A stretch of 64,000 nucleotides of DNA from Cyclobacterium roseum (lineage in GTDB: Bacteria; Bacteroidota; Bacteroidia; Cytophagales; Cyclobacteriaceae). The stretch is taken from contig NZ_WNKF01000003.1 in assembly GCF_010119225.1 (NCBI RefSeq), positions 310,001 to 374,000 on the forward strand, in the 5' to 3' direction. The position numbers were made by a program, and so were the translations under genes. Positions 9,288-18,204 of the stretch are shown one piece after another. Under the pieces are notes generated by a model. That model was not told the origin of the DNA. It worked only from the letters and a program-made list of their open reading frames with translations, and did not search any database. Each line of letters opens with the position of its first letter. Positions within the stretch are counted from its first letter, which is position 1.

Positions 9288-10133
9288 GTGGCACTGGATC
9301 AATATAACGAAGAAGAGGAAGAAGATAATGGCATGTCCTTCCTGGACCATTTGGAGCAACTGAGGTGGCACCTATTGCGATCTATATCCGCCATCTTGGT
9401 ATTTATGGTACTTGCTTTCCTGGCCAAAGGCTTTGTTTTTGGGCAGGTGATCCTCGGCCCCTCCAAGATAGACTTTGTTACCTACCGGGTTCTTTGCCAG
9501 TTATCAGATTTCTTTTCTCTTCCTGCGCTGTGTATCGAAAAGCTGCCTTTTATCATTCAAAGTCGGCAGATGACAGGTCAGTTTTCCATGCACATCACAT
9601 CCAGTTTGGTGATTGGATTGATTGCGGCCTTTCCTTATGTTTTCTGGGAAGTGTGGCGGTTTATCAGTCCTGGACTGTACGCTAAGGAAAAAAACGCAGC
9701 CCGCGGTGCCGTGTTTTTTGTAAGTTTACTCTTCTTTTTGGGAGCAAGTTTTGGGTATTACATTCTGTCACCACTTTCGATTAATTTCTTATCTAACTAC
9801 CAGTTAGATCCCTCCATTGCGAATGAATTTGACATTACTTCTTACGTGTCCACCTTGTCCATGTTAGTATTGGCTTCAGCCGTAATGTTTCAATTGCCCA
9901 TAGTCATTTATTTTCTTACCCAGGCAGGCCTGGTTTCATCGTTGATGTTAAAAACCTACCGGAGACATGCCATCGTGGTCATATTAGTATTGTCTGCGCT
10001 CATTACGCCACCGGACGTGATTAGTCAAATACTTATTGCGATGCCTATATTGGTGCTTTATGAAGCAGGAATAATCATTGCCAAAAGGCTAGAGAGAAAG
10101 CGCAGGGAAGAAGAATTAGAAAACGGATTTTAA
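9288..10133 (+). CDS. tatC: Sec-independent protein translocase subunit TatC
   Basis: A 281-residue inner-membrane protein with six predicted helices. It starts with a short acidic cytoplasmic tail and the family motif SFLDHLEQLRWHLLRS, which forms the signal-peptide docking site of the Tat pathway; the loop with FPYVFWEVWRFISPGLY is also characteristic. The start is GTG at 9288, as no ATG precedes the conserved motif at the right distance. A long inserted periplasmic loop (about residues 55-95) between the first two helices is seen. tatA is not in the window. Downstream rpiB starts 11 bp after the stop. Confidence 0.95.
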   Translation: MALDQYNEEEEEDNGMSFLDHLEQLRWHLLRSISAILVFMVLAFLAKGFVFGQVILGPSKIDFVTYRVLCQLSDFFSLPALCIEKLPFIIQSRQMTGQFSMHITSSLVIGLIAAFPYVFWEVWRFISPGLYAKEKNAARGAVFFVSLLFFLGASFGYYILSPLSINFLSNYQLDPSIANEFDITSYVSTLSMLVLASAVMFQLPIVIYFLTQAGLVSSLMLKTYRRHAIVVILVLSALITPPDVISQILIAMPILVLYEAGIIIAKRLERKRREEELENGF

Positions 10134-10144
10134 CCTACCCAGTA

Positions 10145-10579
10145 ATGGCTAAAAAAATTGCGATCGGCGGAGATCATGCAGGCTTTGACTACAAAGAAAG
10201 ATTGATAGGGATATTAAAAAAGGAAGGGTATGAGGTCCGGGATTTTGGGCCCTATACCGATGCCTCGGTAGATTATCCGGACTATATCCATCCCTTGTGC
10301 GAAGCGGTGGAGGCGGGTGAATTCAAGCAGGGTGTCCTTTTGTGCGGTAGTGGAAATGGGGTTGCCATTACGGCAAATAAGCATCAGGGTATTCGTGCCG
10401 CTATCTGTTGGAATGAGGAGCTGGCTGCGCTGGCCCGGCAGCATAATGATGCCAACCTGATTTCCATACCCTCTCGCTTTGTGTCTTTCGAATTGGTCGA
10501 AAAGATGGTTTTTCGGTTTCTTAACACCGAATTCGAAGGGGGGCGGCATGCTCGCAGAGTGAACAAAATACCTTGTTAA
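10145..10579 (+). CDS. rpiB: ribose 5-phosphate isomerase B
   Basis: A 144-residue member of the RpiB/LacAB family that interconverts ribose 5-phosphate and ribulose 5-phosphate in the pentose phosphate pathway. The N-terminus IAIGGDHAGFDYK and the catalytic loop LLCGSGNGVAITANK, with the active-site Cys, are conserved. Length is standard. It is the last gene of the glyA-tatC-rpiB run and is followed by a convergent membrane-protein gene. Confidence 0.95.
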   Translation: MAKKIAIGGDHAGFDYKERLIGILKKEGYEVRDFGPYTDASVDYPDYIHPLCEAVEAGEFKQGVLLCGSGNGVAITANKHQGIRAAICWNEELAALARQHNDANLISIPSRFVSFELVEKMVFRFLNTEFEGGRHARRVNKIPC

Positions 10580-10621
10580 AATTGTCTTAAGGGGGACCAG
10601 GAAGTGCTTTTATAAAGCAAG

Positions 10622-12025
10622 TCAATTACTGATTTTCCGGATGACTCCATCCTTTTCGGGACGGTACAATGTTTCTAAGGAAGGGATATTCCTTGACCAT
10701 TCCAGGTATAACCCTTCCTCGTCGATGATGACATCGGGAGATTCTTTCTGGAGGTCACTTAAAAATTTCATTTTTCGTTCCATGGCATTCATTTGCTCAA
10801 AATAGACCCGGGTCAGCCTGAAATTTAAATAAGGATTAGCGGTCCCGGTGCGGGTGTATTTTTCGAGGTTTTCTCCCAGAACCATGATTTTCTCCGAAGC
10901 GGGTATTCCAGATAATACTTCCTGGCGAACCACATAGGTGTCAAAAGAAGGTGATTCGATTTGATAAAATACCCAACTGTATCCAATAAGCGGAAGAAGG
11001 ATCAGGTAGCCATAAATCAAGGTTTGCTGCAACATGCGCTTGTTGCTCAGGTTGAATAAGTGTGTGGTAAAGTAAGCCAGTGCGGGTAGCATGGCCAGAA
11101 ACTGATAGGGACTGACGCGGTCCACCAAGAAAAAAGAAGCCAGGTTCACCAAAAGAAAAACCAGCAATAATTGATTCTGTTTTTGTTGTGTAACATTCAT
11201 CCGGCGAAGGAGGTTGTTTTTAAAATACCCAAAAATGGCCAGTAAAACCGGGAAGGAAAAAATAAATAGCAGGTCGCTGAGCGAAACGTGTTGGACCGGC
11301 ACGGCTTGAAAGCTCAGAAACAGATAGAGGGTGATAAATTCAGATAAGCCCTCCTGCATAAAAAAGAAAACAGCGCAAAAAGACAGCGGCAACAGGTAGG
11401 CCGTAAGTAAAAGGCATAACTGTTGGATAGAAAAACCGATGATCAGCACGGCAGCTAAAATCAGAAAGGGAAGGAAGACCAGGTAAGCAAAGTGGAAACA
11501 AAAGGCCACCCCCGCACAAAAACCCATCAGGAGAATAGCAGGGACAGTATTGGCATTGATAGTGGTTTGCTGCAATAGATGGCCGAGCGCCAATAATACA
11601 AAAGTACTCCCCATTAAGGCTGGCGAAAGGGTCATAAAATCAAAGGAAAGCTGAAATAAAATGGTCATAACGAATGCCGGAATGAAGTTCGACTCCTCGT
11701 AGGCATTTATTTTTATCAACAATTCGTTGGTGTAATAGATCTGAAATAGGATGATCAAAAAGGAAATTACCCGGAAGGAAACCAGCGAGTTGGCGGCCAA
11801 TAGGTGGTTTAACCAGTAAACCGAAACCGAAAATGGCCCGGTCCCGTCTATGGTATCGACATACGGAAGGTTTCCGGAAGCTGCCCGCTCACCAATCATT
11901 TGCCAAAGCAATTCTGGCTGGGTAAGGGGTATGTCCATTAAAAAATAAGGGATACGAAAAACCAGTAGGAGAAAAAGGATTCCTACCATTCGTAGAGGGT
12001 CATTAATTTTGAAAAATTCGAGCAA
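10622..12025 (-). CDS. polytopic membrane protein, glycosyltransferase-C/DUF6427-like
   Basis: A 467-residue protein with about 11-12 membrane helices covering residues 10-360 and a soluble C-terminal region of about 100 residues. The first loop contains acidic residues (VDTIDGTGPFS) as in GT-C fold transferases, and the overall look resembles Bacteroidota membrane proteins of the DUF6427 type, but no decisive motif is visible. Start is TTG at 12025, or the Met 12 codons in. Transcribed divergently from rbfA. Function is not assigned; transfer of a lipid-linked sugar is one possibility. Confidence 0.6.
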   Translation of the reverse strand: MLEFFKINDPLRMVGILFLLLVFRIPYFLMDIPLTQPELLWQMIGERAASGNLPYVDTIDGTGPFSVSVYWLNHLLAANSLVSFRVISFLIILFQIYYTNELLIKINAYEESNFIPAFVMTILFQLSFDFMTLSPALMGSTFVLLALGHLLQQTTINANTVPAILLMGFCAGVAFCFHFAYLVFLPFLILAAVLIIGFSIQQLCLLLTAYLLPLSFCAVFFFMQEGLSEFITLYLFLSFQAVPVQHVSLSDLLFIFSFPVLLAIFGYFKNNLLRRMNVTQQKQNQLLLVFLLVNLASFFLVDRVSPYQFLAMLPALAYFTTHLFNLSNKRMLQQTLIYGYLILLPLIGYSWVFYQIESPSFDTYVVRQEVLSGIPASEKIMVLGENLEKYTRTGTANPYLNFRLTRVYFEQMNAMERKMKFLSDLQKESPDVIIDEEGLYLEWSRNIPSLETLYRPEKDGVIRKISN

Positions 12026-12037
12026 GGCCTATCTTTG
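12009..12037 (+). promoter_or_regulatory. rbfA upstream promoter TTG-N18-TATCTTTG
   Basis: TTG at 12009-12011 and TATCTTTG at 12030-12037 are 18 bp apart. The site overlaps the start of the divergent membrane-protein gene, and initiation would give a leader of about 70 bases for rbfA. Confidence 0.45.
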
Positions 12038-12082
12038 TTTAAAACTCAATTTACGAAATTAAAGGTTACCCGTATATTTCAC

Positions 12083-12090
12083 TAAATTTG
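12083..12090 (+). promoter_or_regulatory. rbfA proximal -7 element TAAATTTG
   Basis: A full match to TAnnTTTG 20 bp before the ATG at 12111. It overlaps the in-frame GTG at 12090, which argues that GTG is not the start. No clear -33 element is seen. Confidence 0.45.
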
Positions 12091-12110
12091 TGAAGAATAA
12101 AAATGTCAGC

Positions 12111-12494
12111 ATGGAAAGTAAGCGTCAACAAAAATATTCCAAATTAATTCAAAAGGAGCTTGGAGAGCTTTTTCAGCGTGAGGGAAGACCATTGGTTGGA
12201 AAGGCCATGGTAACGGTCACCCGAGTATTGATGAGTCCGGATTTAGGGGTAGCCAAGATAAATTTGAGCTTTTTATTAGCTGATAATCAGCAGCTTTATT
12301 CCCGAATAAATGATAACAAAGGTCAGATCCGGAAGTTTCTGGGAAACCGGATCGGAAAATCCGTCCGGATTATTCCGGAATTGGTTTTTTACCTGGATGA
12401 ATCGGCAGCTTATGCTCAGCACATGGACGATGTCATTTCCAACCTGGATATCCCTGATGCCCCGGATGAGGACGACAATGATCCTGAAAATTAA
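12111..12494 (+). CDS. rbfA: 30S ribosome-binding factor A
   Basis: A 127-residue KH-fold protein needed for maturation of the 16S rRNA 5' end and for cold adaptation. It shows the family pattern: Arg/Lys-rich first helix (RQQKYSKLIQKELGELF), the strand VTVTRVLMSPDLGVAKI, and the RIIPELVFYLDES region. The C-terminal tail is acidic. The ATG at 12111 is preferred because a -7 element covers the earlier GTG at 12090. The LolC/E-like permease begins 11 bp after the stop, so the two are likely cotranscribed. Confidence 0.92.
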   Translation: MESKRQQKYSKLIQKELGELFQREGRPLVGKAMVTVTRVLMSPDLGVAKINLSFLLADNQQLYSRINDNKGQIRKFLGNRIGKSVRIIPELVFYLDESAAYAQHMDDVISNLDIPDAPDEDDNDPEN

Positions 12495-12505
12495 TTCCTG
12501 CCAGG

Positions 12506-13729
12506 TTGAACTTATCCTATTTTATAGCGGCCCGGTATTTCAGGAGTGAAGCAAAGAAGAACTTTATCACCGTACTGTCAAGGATCTCCATGATCGGCGT
12601 AGCCGTGGGGACCATGGCATTGGTCGTGGTTTTGTCCGTCTTCAATGGATTAGAAGATTTAATCAAAGGATTGTATGCTTCCTTTGATGCAGACTTGAAA
12701 GTCATGCCGGTCCTGGGAAAGTCCTTTCCGGTGGATGAAGCCTTCCTTTCGCCCCTGGAAAGGATGGAGGGAGTCGCTATTTTAACGGAAGTTATCGAAG
12801 ACAATGCTCTGGTACGCTATGGAGACCATCAGGTGGTCGCTACTATCAAGGGGGTGTCGGATAATTTTCTCGATCAGAATAGGTTTGAAAACGGACAGCT
12901 CGTGGGAGAAATGAGCCTTGGGGAAGCAGAAAGGCCGCAAGCCATTCTTGGTAGGGGGCTTTCCTACTTTTTGCTGATGGATTTAGATGATGAGTTTGAA
13001 TTGATGCAGGTGTTTTATCCCCGGGAGCCCAGGGCAGGAAGCATTGACCCTAGTAGTATGTATAACCGGGAGCTTATTCGGCCGGCCGGTATTTTTAGCG
13101 TTGAGAAACAATACGATGACGAATACGTGATTGTGCCGTTGAATTTTGCCGCCAGTTTGCTGGAATATGGGGACCGGCGAAGTGCATTGGAAATAATGGT
13201 AGCAGATGGTTATTCTATTCAGACAGTTAAGCGGGATTTGCGGGAATTGCTCGGTCCGGATTTTACGGTGAAGGACAGTGACGAACAGCATGCCAGTCTC
13301 TTGATGACCATACGGCTGGAAAAACTATTCGTATTTCTGACGCTCACCTTTATTCTGGCAGTTGCCTCATTTAATATCTTTTTTTCATTAAGTATGTTGG
13401 CCATAGAAAAGAAAAAGGATATCGCCGTATTGATTTCCATGGGAGGAACCCGGAGGTTTATCCGATCCATTTTTTTGAAAGAAGGAGCCATTATTGCCTT
13501 TTCCGGGGCATTGGCAGGCTTGATCCTGGGTTTTTTAATCTGCTGGGTTCAGGACAGGTTTGGTTTGGTCTCGCTGGGGATTACTTCCTCTGTAGTAGAT
13601 GCCTACCCGGTAAAAATGCAATGGACGGATTTTCTGTACACCAGCCTGAGTGTTATTGTCATTACCATGCTGGCCTCTTACCGTCCTGCCCGGATCGCTG
13701 CAAAAGTAAATACGACGCAGCATTTGTAG
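12506..13729 (+). CDS. FtsX-like ABC transporter permease (LolC/LolE type)
   Basis: A 407-residue permease with one N-terminal helix (about 20-45, in the typical FITVLSRISMIGVAVGT context), a large periplasmic domain and three C-terminal helices, the LolC/E and MacB topology. In Bacteroidota such single proteins are annotated as lipoprotein-releasing permeases that extract lipoproteins from the inner membrane. The ATPase partner is not adjacent. The start is TTG at 12506: conserved family sequence begins at once after it and no other start fits. The rbfA-permease gene order is frequent in Cytophagales. Confidence 0.85.
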   Translation: MNLSYFIAARYFRSEAKKNFITVLSRISMIGVAVGTMALVVVLSVFNGLEDLIKGLYASFDADLKVMPVLGKSFPVDEAFLSPLERMEGVAILTEVIEDNALVRYGDHQVVATIKGVSDNFLDQNRFENGQLVGEMSLGEAERPQAILGRGLSYFLLMDLDDEFELMQVFYPREPRAGSIDPSSMYNRELIRPAGIFSVEKQYDDEYVIVPLNFAASLLEYGDRRSALEIMVADGYSIQTVKRDLRELLGPDFTVKDSDEQHASLLMTIRLEKLFVFLTLTFILAVASFNIFFSLSMLAIEKKKDIAVLISMGGTRRFIRSIFLKEGAIIAFSGALAGLILGFLICWVQDRFGLVSLGITSSVVDAYPVKMQWTDFLYTSLSVIVITMLASYRPARIAAKVNTTQHL

Positions 13730-13839
13730 GCGATTAAATGGATGATCTGTTTAATTTTTTTAAATATTTCTGTAATTTGCAAACTGCCAATTTCAAAAAC
13801 CAGCAGTAATAATTTTGATTTTGTTCAAAAACAGCATCC

Positions 13840-16776
13840 ATGAAAGTAGCTTCTGACAAGCCATTTGAAATCGTTTATTCCCTTTTCAGCCATGAGTTTC
13901 TGGGGATCCTTTTTGAATCCTTCGCTGTACAGCTGGATGAAAAGGGAAGGTTATCTTTTGCCTATCAAAATATTTCGTATCAAAATGCCAGGGAATTCGA
14001 GGAAGGGTTGGATGATACCGACCTGGAGCTGATCCGACTGATGGACAGTATGCAGCAGGAAGCCATTGTAAAGAAATACAATGCAAAGAACACCAAGCCC
14101 AAGGAGTTTCTGCGAAAAGTCTTCGATCAAAACCAATCCACTCAGGCCAATAAGGAAATTCAGAAACTGATCGAAGGAAAGCTGGAGATAACGCGGTCCA
14201 AAATTCTGGATAATATCAAGCATAAGCGACTGTTTGAAATGGGCAATGATGGGAACCCGGTCTGGAAAGAAATCCAGATCATGCCGGAAAAAGCGTCGGT
14301 TTTATTTCATTTTAGAAGAAATGAAGACAATACCCATTATTTCCCTACCCTAAAGTATCAAAGCGAGAAATTGGAATGGCAATACATGGGAAGTTACCTC
14401 ATTTGTCACCAGCCTGCCTGGCTGGTAGTAAGTTCCCGGCTTTTTAGTTTTGAGAAGGATGTAGATGGGAAAAAATTGTTGCCCTTTCTGAACAAGAAAT
14501 TCATCGTCATCCCCAAAAAAGTAGAAGAATCGTATTATCAGAAATTTGTAACCCAGCTGGTCGCCTCCTTTGATGTATTTGCCAAGGGTTTCACCATAAA
14601 GGTGGATCGGTCCAACCCGGAGCCGGTCCTGTTTTTAGGAGATTTGCCTGGCAATCCTACGGTGGACATGTTTGGAAAAAATACCGGTATGGAGGACGAG
14701 GAAAAGATGGTGTTTGACCTTCGGTTTACCTATGGAGATTTTACCTTTCGTGCAGACCAGGCCAAGCCCACCAATGTGGAATTGGAAAAAAGAGGAGACG
14801 ATTACACCTTTTATAAAGTGGTTCGGGATCTTTCAAAAGAGAACTTTTACAGTGATTTTCTAAAATCCAAAGGCTTGCCGGTACGGAATGGCCGCTTCCC
14901 CATGAACAAACGAGATGCCTACGACTGGATTATTAATCACAGGCCGGAACTGGATGATTTAGGCATAAAAATCCATCAGGCGTCTCAGGAGAAAGGGAAG
15001 AAATATTTCATTGGTTCGGCTAAGATTAATGTAAAAATTGCCGAAAAGATTGATTGGTTTGACGTTGAGGCTACGGTTACTTTTGGAGATCATGAAATTT
15101 CCTTTATGAAGTTCAGGAAATTATTGATGAAGGGAAAGACGGAAATTGAACTTCCAAATAACGAGGTAGCCATTATTCCGAAGTCCTGGTTTGTAAATTA
15201 TGCAGAGATTTTTTCTTTTATGGAAGAAAAAGAAGCGGATCAGGGTAGTTTTAAATTGAAGAAACACCACATAGCCCTGGCCCAGGAGCTCGAAAAGGGA
15301 AATCTGATTAATCTTTCACTGAGCGAACGATTAAAAAAACTAAAGGATTTTTCTACAATCGACGACTACGAATTGTCGGGTTATTTTAAAGGAACCCTCC
15401 GTCCTTACCAGAAGGCGGGGTATAACTGGATGCGCTTTCTCAATGAATATCATTTTGGAGGATGCCTGGCAGATGATATGGGCTTGGGAAAAACGGTACA
15501 AACCCTGGCGTTTTTGGCCATGGAGAAGGAGCGATCCGAGGGGACCACTTCCCTGCTGGTAATGCCTACCTCCCTGATTTATAACTGGGAGCTGGAGGCT
15601 AAAAAATTCACCCCAAAACTCAAAATTCTTATCTATACGGGTACCCAACGCGTCAAAGACAGCAACCAGTTTGGGCAGTACGATCTGGTGCTGACTTCAT
15701 ACGGAATTACCCGGCTTGATATTGATATTTTGAAAGCATTTTATTTTAATTATATCATTCTGGACGAGTCCCAGGCGATCAAAAATCCTGATAGTATTAT
15801 TTCAAAAGCGGTCATTCAGCTAAATAGTAACCATAAATTAATCTTAACAGGAACTCCGGTAGAGAACGGTACCATGGACCTGTGGTCACAGATGAATTTT
15901 ATTAATAGAGGCCTTCTTGGCGGGCAGGCAGCATTCAAGAAACAGTTTTTGATGCCTATTGAGAAAAAGAATGATAAGGATAAAATCCTGAAATTAAATG
16001 CCATGATCAAACCCTTTATCCTGCGTAGGCTTAAGTCCCAGGTGGCAACCGATCTACCCGAGAAGGTTGTCAATGTAAAGTACTCCACCATGACGGAGGC
16101 GCAGGAAAAAGCCTATGAAGAAGTCAAAGCCTATTACCGGGATAAAATCATTAACGAATTGGCCATACCTGGCGTTTCCCAAAAATCCCTGACGTTGCTT
16201 CGAGGATTGACGCAACTCCGCCAAATGGCCAATCATCCAAAAATGGCGGATGAAAACTATCAGGGCGATTCCGGTAAGCTGGAAGATATTATGCATATGG
16301 TTAAGTCTACCGTAAGTGAGGGGCATAAAGTATTGATTTTTAGCCAGTTTGTCCGGCATTTGAGCATCGTCAAGCAGTTTTTAAAACAAGAGAAGATGCC
16401 TTTCGCGTATCTAGACGGAGCTACCAAAGACCGGCAGGCGCAGGTTACTCAATTTCAGGAAGATCCGTCGATTCAAGTGTTCCTTATTTCACTAAAGGCC
16501 GGAGGTGTGGGGCTTAACCTGACAAAGGCAGAATATGTATTTCTACTCGACCCCTGGTGGAACCCCGCAGTCGAATCCCAGGCAATAGACAGGGCTCACC
16601 GGATAGGCCAGCAAAATAAAGTCATGATTTATAAATTCATTACACGAAATTCAGTGGAAGAAAAAATCATGGCCCTACAGGAAAGAAAAATGGCACTGGC
16701 GGGTGAATTGATAAGTACCGAGGAAAGTTTCATTAAAAGCCTATCGAAGGAAGACATTTCTGCACTGCTGGCATGA
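13840..16776 (+). CDS. SNF2-family DEAD/DEAH-box helicase/translocase
   Basis: A 978-residue protein. Residues 1-500 or so form a family-specific N-terminal region without recognised catalytic motifs. The SNF2 ATPase core follows: Walker A LADDMGLGKTVQTLAF (about 545-560), motif II as DESQ instead of DEAH/DEGH, motif III LILTGTPVENG, and motifs V-VI NLTKAEYVFLLDPWWNP and AIDRAHRIGQ. It uses ATP to translocate along double-stranded DNA, and bacterial homologues (RapA/HepA-like) remodel protein-DNA complexes or RNA polymerase. It is monocistronic between the LolC/E-like gene and purU. Specific role unknown. Confidence 0.92.
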   Translation: MKVASDKPFEIVYSLFSHEFLGILFESFAVQLDEKGRLSFAYQNISYQNAREFEEGLDDTDLELIRLMDSMQQEAIVKKYNAKNTKPKEFLRKVFDQNQSTQANKEIQKLIEGKLEITRSKILDNIKHKRLFEMGNDGNPVWKEIQIMPEKASVLFHFRRNEDNTHYFPTLKYQSEKLEWQYMGSYLICHQPAWLVVSSRLFSFEKDVDGKKLLPFLNKKFIVIPKKVEESYYQKFVTQLVASFDVFAKGFTIKVDRSNPEPVLFLGDLPGNPTVDMFGKNTGMEDEEKMVFDLRFTYGDFTFRADQAKPTNVELEKRGDDYTFYKVVRDLSKENFYSDFLKSKGLPVRNGRFPMNKRDAYDWIINHRPELDDLGIKIHQASQEKGKKYFIGSAKINVKIAEKIDWFDVEATVTFGDHEISFMKFRKLLMKGKTEIELPNNEVAIIPKSWFVNYAEIFSFMEEKEADQGSFKLKKHHIALAQELEKGNLINLSLSERLKKLKDFSTIDDYELSGYFKGTLRPYQKAGYNWMRFLNEYHFGGCLADDMGLGKTVQTLAFLAMEKERSEGTTSLLVMPTSLIYNWELEAKKFTPKLKILIYTGTQRVKDSNQFGQYDLVLTSYGITRLDIDILKAFYFNYIILDESQAIKNPDSIISKAVIQLNSNHKLILTGTPVENGTMDLWSQMNFINRGLLGGQAAFKKQFLMPIEKKNDKDKILKLNAMIKPFILRRLKSQVATDLPEKVVNVKYSTMTEAQEKAYEEVKAYYRDKIINELAIPGVSQKSLTLLRGLTQLRQMANHPKMADENYQGDSGKLEDIMHMVKSTVSEGHKVLIFSQFVRHLSIVKQFLKQEKMPFAYLDGATKDRQAQVTQFQEDPSIQVFLISLKAGGVGLNLTKAEYVFLLDPWWNPAVESQAIDRAHRIGQQNKVMIYKFITRNSVEEKIMALQERKMALAGELISTEESFIKSLSKEDISALLA

Positions 16777-16793
16777 TTCAGGCTATTTGTTCT

Positions 16794-16801
16794 TAAATTT
16801 G
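16794..16801 (+). promoter_or_regulatory. purU -7 element TAAATTTG
   Basis: A full match to TAnnTTTG ending 21 bp before the purU ATG, in the short gap after the SNF2 stop. No convincing -33 element. Confidence 0.45.
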
Positions 16802-16822
16802 CGCTAACCAACCTTCCCTTCC

Positions 16823-17677
16823 ATGCATACCGCCATACTTATTATTCAATGTAGAGACCATAAAGGAATTGTCGCAGCGGTCTCCCGGTTTTTGTATGAA
16901 AACAATGGCAATATTCTAGCCATCGATCAATACATAGATGAGGAGATTGGTGATTTCTTCATGCGCGCTGAATGGGAGCTCGAAACCTTTGGTATTGGTA
17001 AGGATCAGATCCACGAGAAATTTGGCCTTCAGGTAGGCAAGCAATTTGGGATGAATTATACCTTGTCCTTTAATTTCCCCAAGCCAAGGATGGCCCTGTT
17101 TGTTTCCAAGTTATCGCATTGTCTTTTTGATATACTCAGTCGGTACTATTCAGGGCAGTTTGAAGTGGACATTCCCCTGGTGATTTCCAATCATGAGGAT
17201 CTGGAACCAGTAGTGAAGGCTTTTGGGATTCCCTTTCACCATATTCCGGTAAGCAAAGACACAAAACCTGAACAGGAAGCCAAGCAGCTCGATTTGCTCA
17301 AAGAAAATAGAGTCGATTTTGTAGTCCTGGCGCGCTATATGCAGATCCTCTCAGGCGATTTTATTTCACATTTTCCCAATCGGATCATCAATATTCACCA
17401 TTCATTTCTGCCCGCTTTTGTTGGGGCAAAACCCTATCACGCAGCCTATAAAAGAGGGGTCAAAATTATCGGAGCCACGGCCCACTATGTTACCGAAGAC
17501 CTGGATGCCGGCCCGATCATCGAGCAGGACGTGGCCAGGGTCAGGCATCATAATACCATCGATGACTTGGTACAGATAGGGCAGGATGTGGAAAAGGTGG
17601 TACTTTCCAAGGCTATAAAATACCACCTTGCCCAGAAAATTAAAGTAGTTGGTAACCGAACAATAATTTTCAGTTAA
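16823..17677 (+). CDS. purU: formyltetrahydrofolate deformylase
   Basis: A 284-residue enzyme hydrolysing 10-formyltetrahydrofolate to tetrahydrofolate and formate, balancing one-carbon pools and supplying formate to PurT. An N-terminal ACT domain (1-85, starting with IIQCRDHKGIVAAVSRFLYE) distinguishes PurU from PurN. The formyltransferase-fold domain holds the catalytic Asn-His-Asp set: N in INIHHSFLPAF, the His after it, and D in the EDLDAGPIIEQD segment. Length is normal. The stop codon overlaps a perfect palindrome at 17676-17688. Confidence 0.95.
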   Translation: MHTAILIIQCRDHKGIVAAVSRFLYENNGNILAIDQYIDEEIGDFFMRAEWELETFGIGKDQIHEKFGLQVGKQFGMNYTLSFNFPKPRMALFVSKLSHCLFDILSRYYSGQFEVDIPLVISNHEDLEPVVKAFGIPFHHIPVSKDTKPEQEAKQLDLLKENRVDFVVLARYMQILSGDFISHFPNRIINIHHSFLPAFVGAKPYHAAYKRGVKIIGATAHYVTEDLDAGPIIEQDVARVRHHNTIDDLVQIGQDVEKVVLSKAIKYHLAQKIKVVGNRTIIFS

Positions 17678-17688
17678 CCTGTCAGGTT
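17676..17688. repeat. palindrome AACCTGTCAGGTT at the purU 3' end
   Basis: A 13-base inverted repeat with 6-base arms around a single centre base. The same palindrome occurs at 59838-59852 and 62772-62786 in the peptide loci. There is no T run after it, so it is not an obvious intrinsic terminator. A dispersed palindromic repeat is the simplest reading. Confidence 0.5.
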
Positions 17689-17714
17689 CGTTAGCGGAGT
17701 ACCGTTCCTGGGAT

Positions 17715-18122
17715 CTATTCGTCCTTTTCCATCTCTACTACTATATTTCCACCGTCGTCATACAGGACCAATGTGCCCGCGCTATAGGTGTAACTGGTAC
17801 TGGATTCCAGGTTGGAGAGGTATCGCTTTTCCAGGTTAATATCTTCACAGGAAGCGTTATCGGAATACAGAGTGGAAAATTTAATTTGTTTCTGGTTAAA
17901 GGTTGCGGCTCCCCGGAAATCATTGCATCCGGCAAATCCTCCAATTTCCTGATCTTCTTCAAATACGAGCGTGAGCGTTGCCAGTTTATCATCGGTAGCC
18001 CCGCTGCCAGCCAGGTCGGTCACCTTCCAATCGTGGTCGGAAAGGGTTACCGGCTCGGAATTGCATGAAAGGAATAAAACAGATAATACGAATACAGAAG
18101 CTAGTGTTGAAAATAATTTCAT
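17715..18122 (-). CDS. META domain lipoprotein
   Basis: A 135-residue lipoprotein: signal peptide with lipobox LFLSC (Cys about 20), then a META/HslJ-like domain recognised from the DHDWKVTDLAG start, the EIGGFAGCNDFRG motif and the Cys pair further on (SCEDI). META proteins in other bacteria are linked to stress resistance or inhibit proteases, but no role can be given here. It is convergent with purU and 83 bp beyond the 3' end of the alanine racemase gene on the same strand. Confidence 0.8.
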   Translation of the reverse strand: MKLFSTLASVFVLSVLFLSCNSEPVTLSDHDWKVTDLAGSGATDDKLATLTLVFEEDQEIGGFAGCNDFRGAATFNQKQIKFSTLYSDNASCEDINLEKRYLSNLESSTSYTYSAGTLVLYDDGGNIVVEMEKDE

Positions 18123-18204
18123 AACGGTTGTTTTTTATTTGAAATACAGGATCTCAGAATCCCAGATATGTTTAATTTCAAGCAAAGACCATTCTAAAAA
18201 TGGT

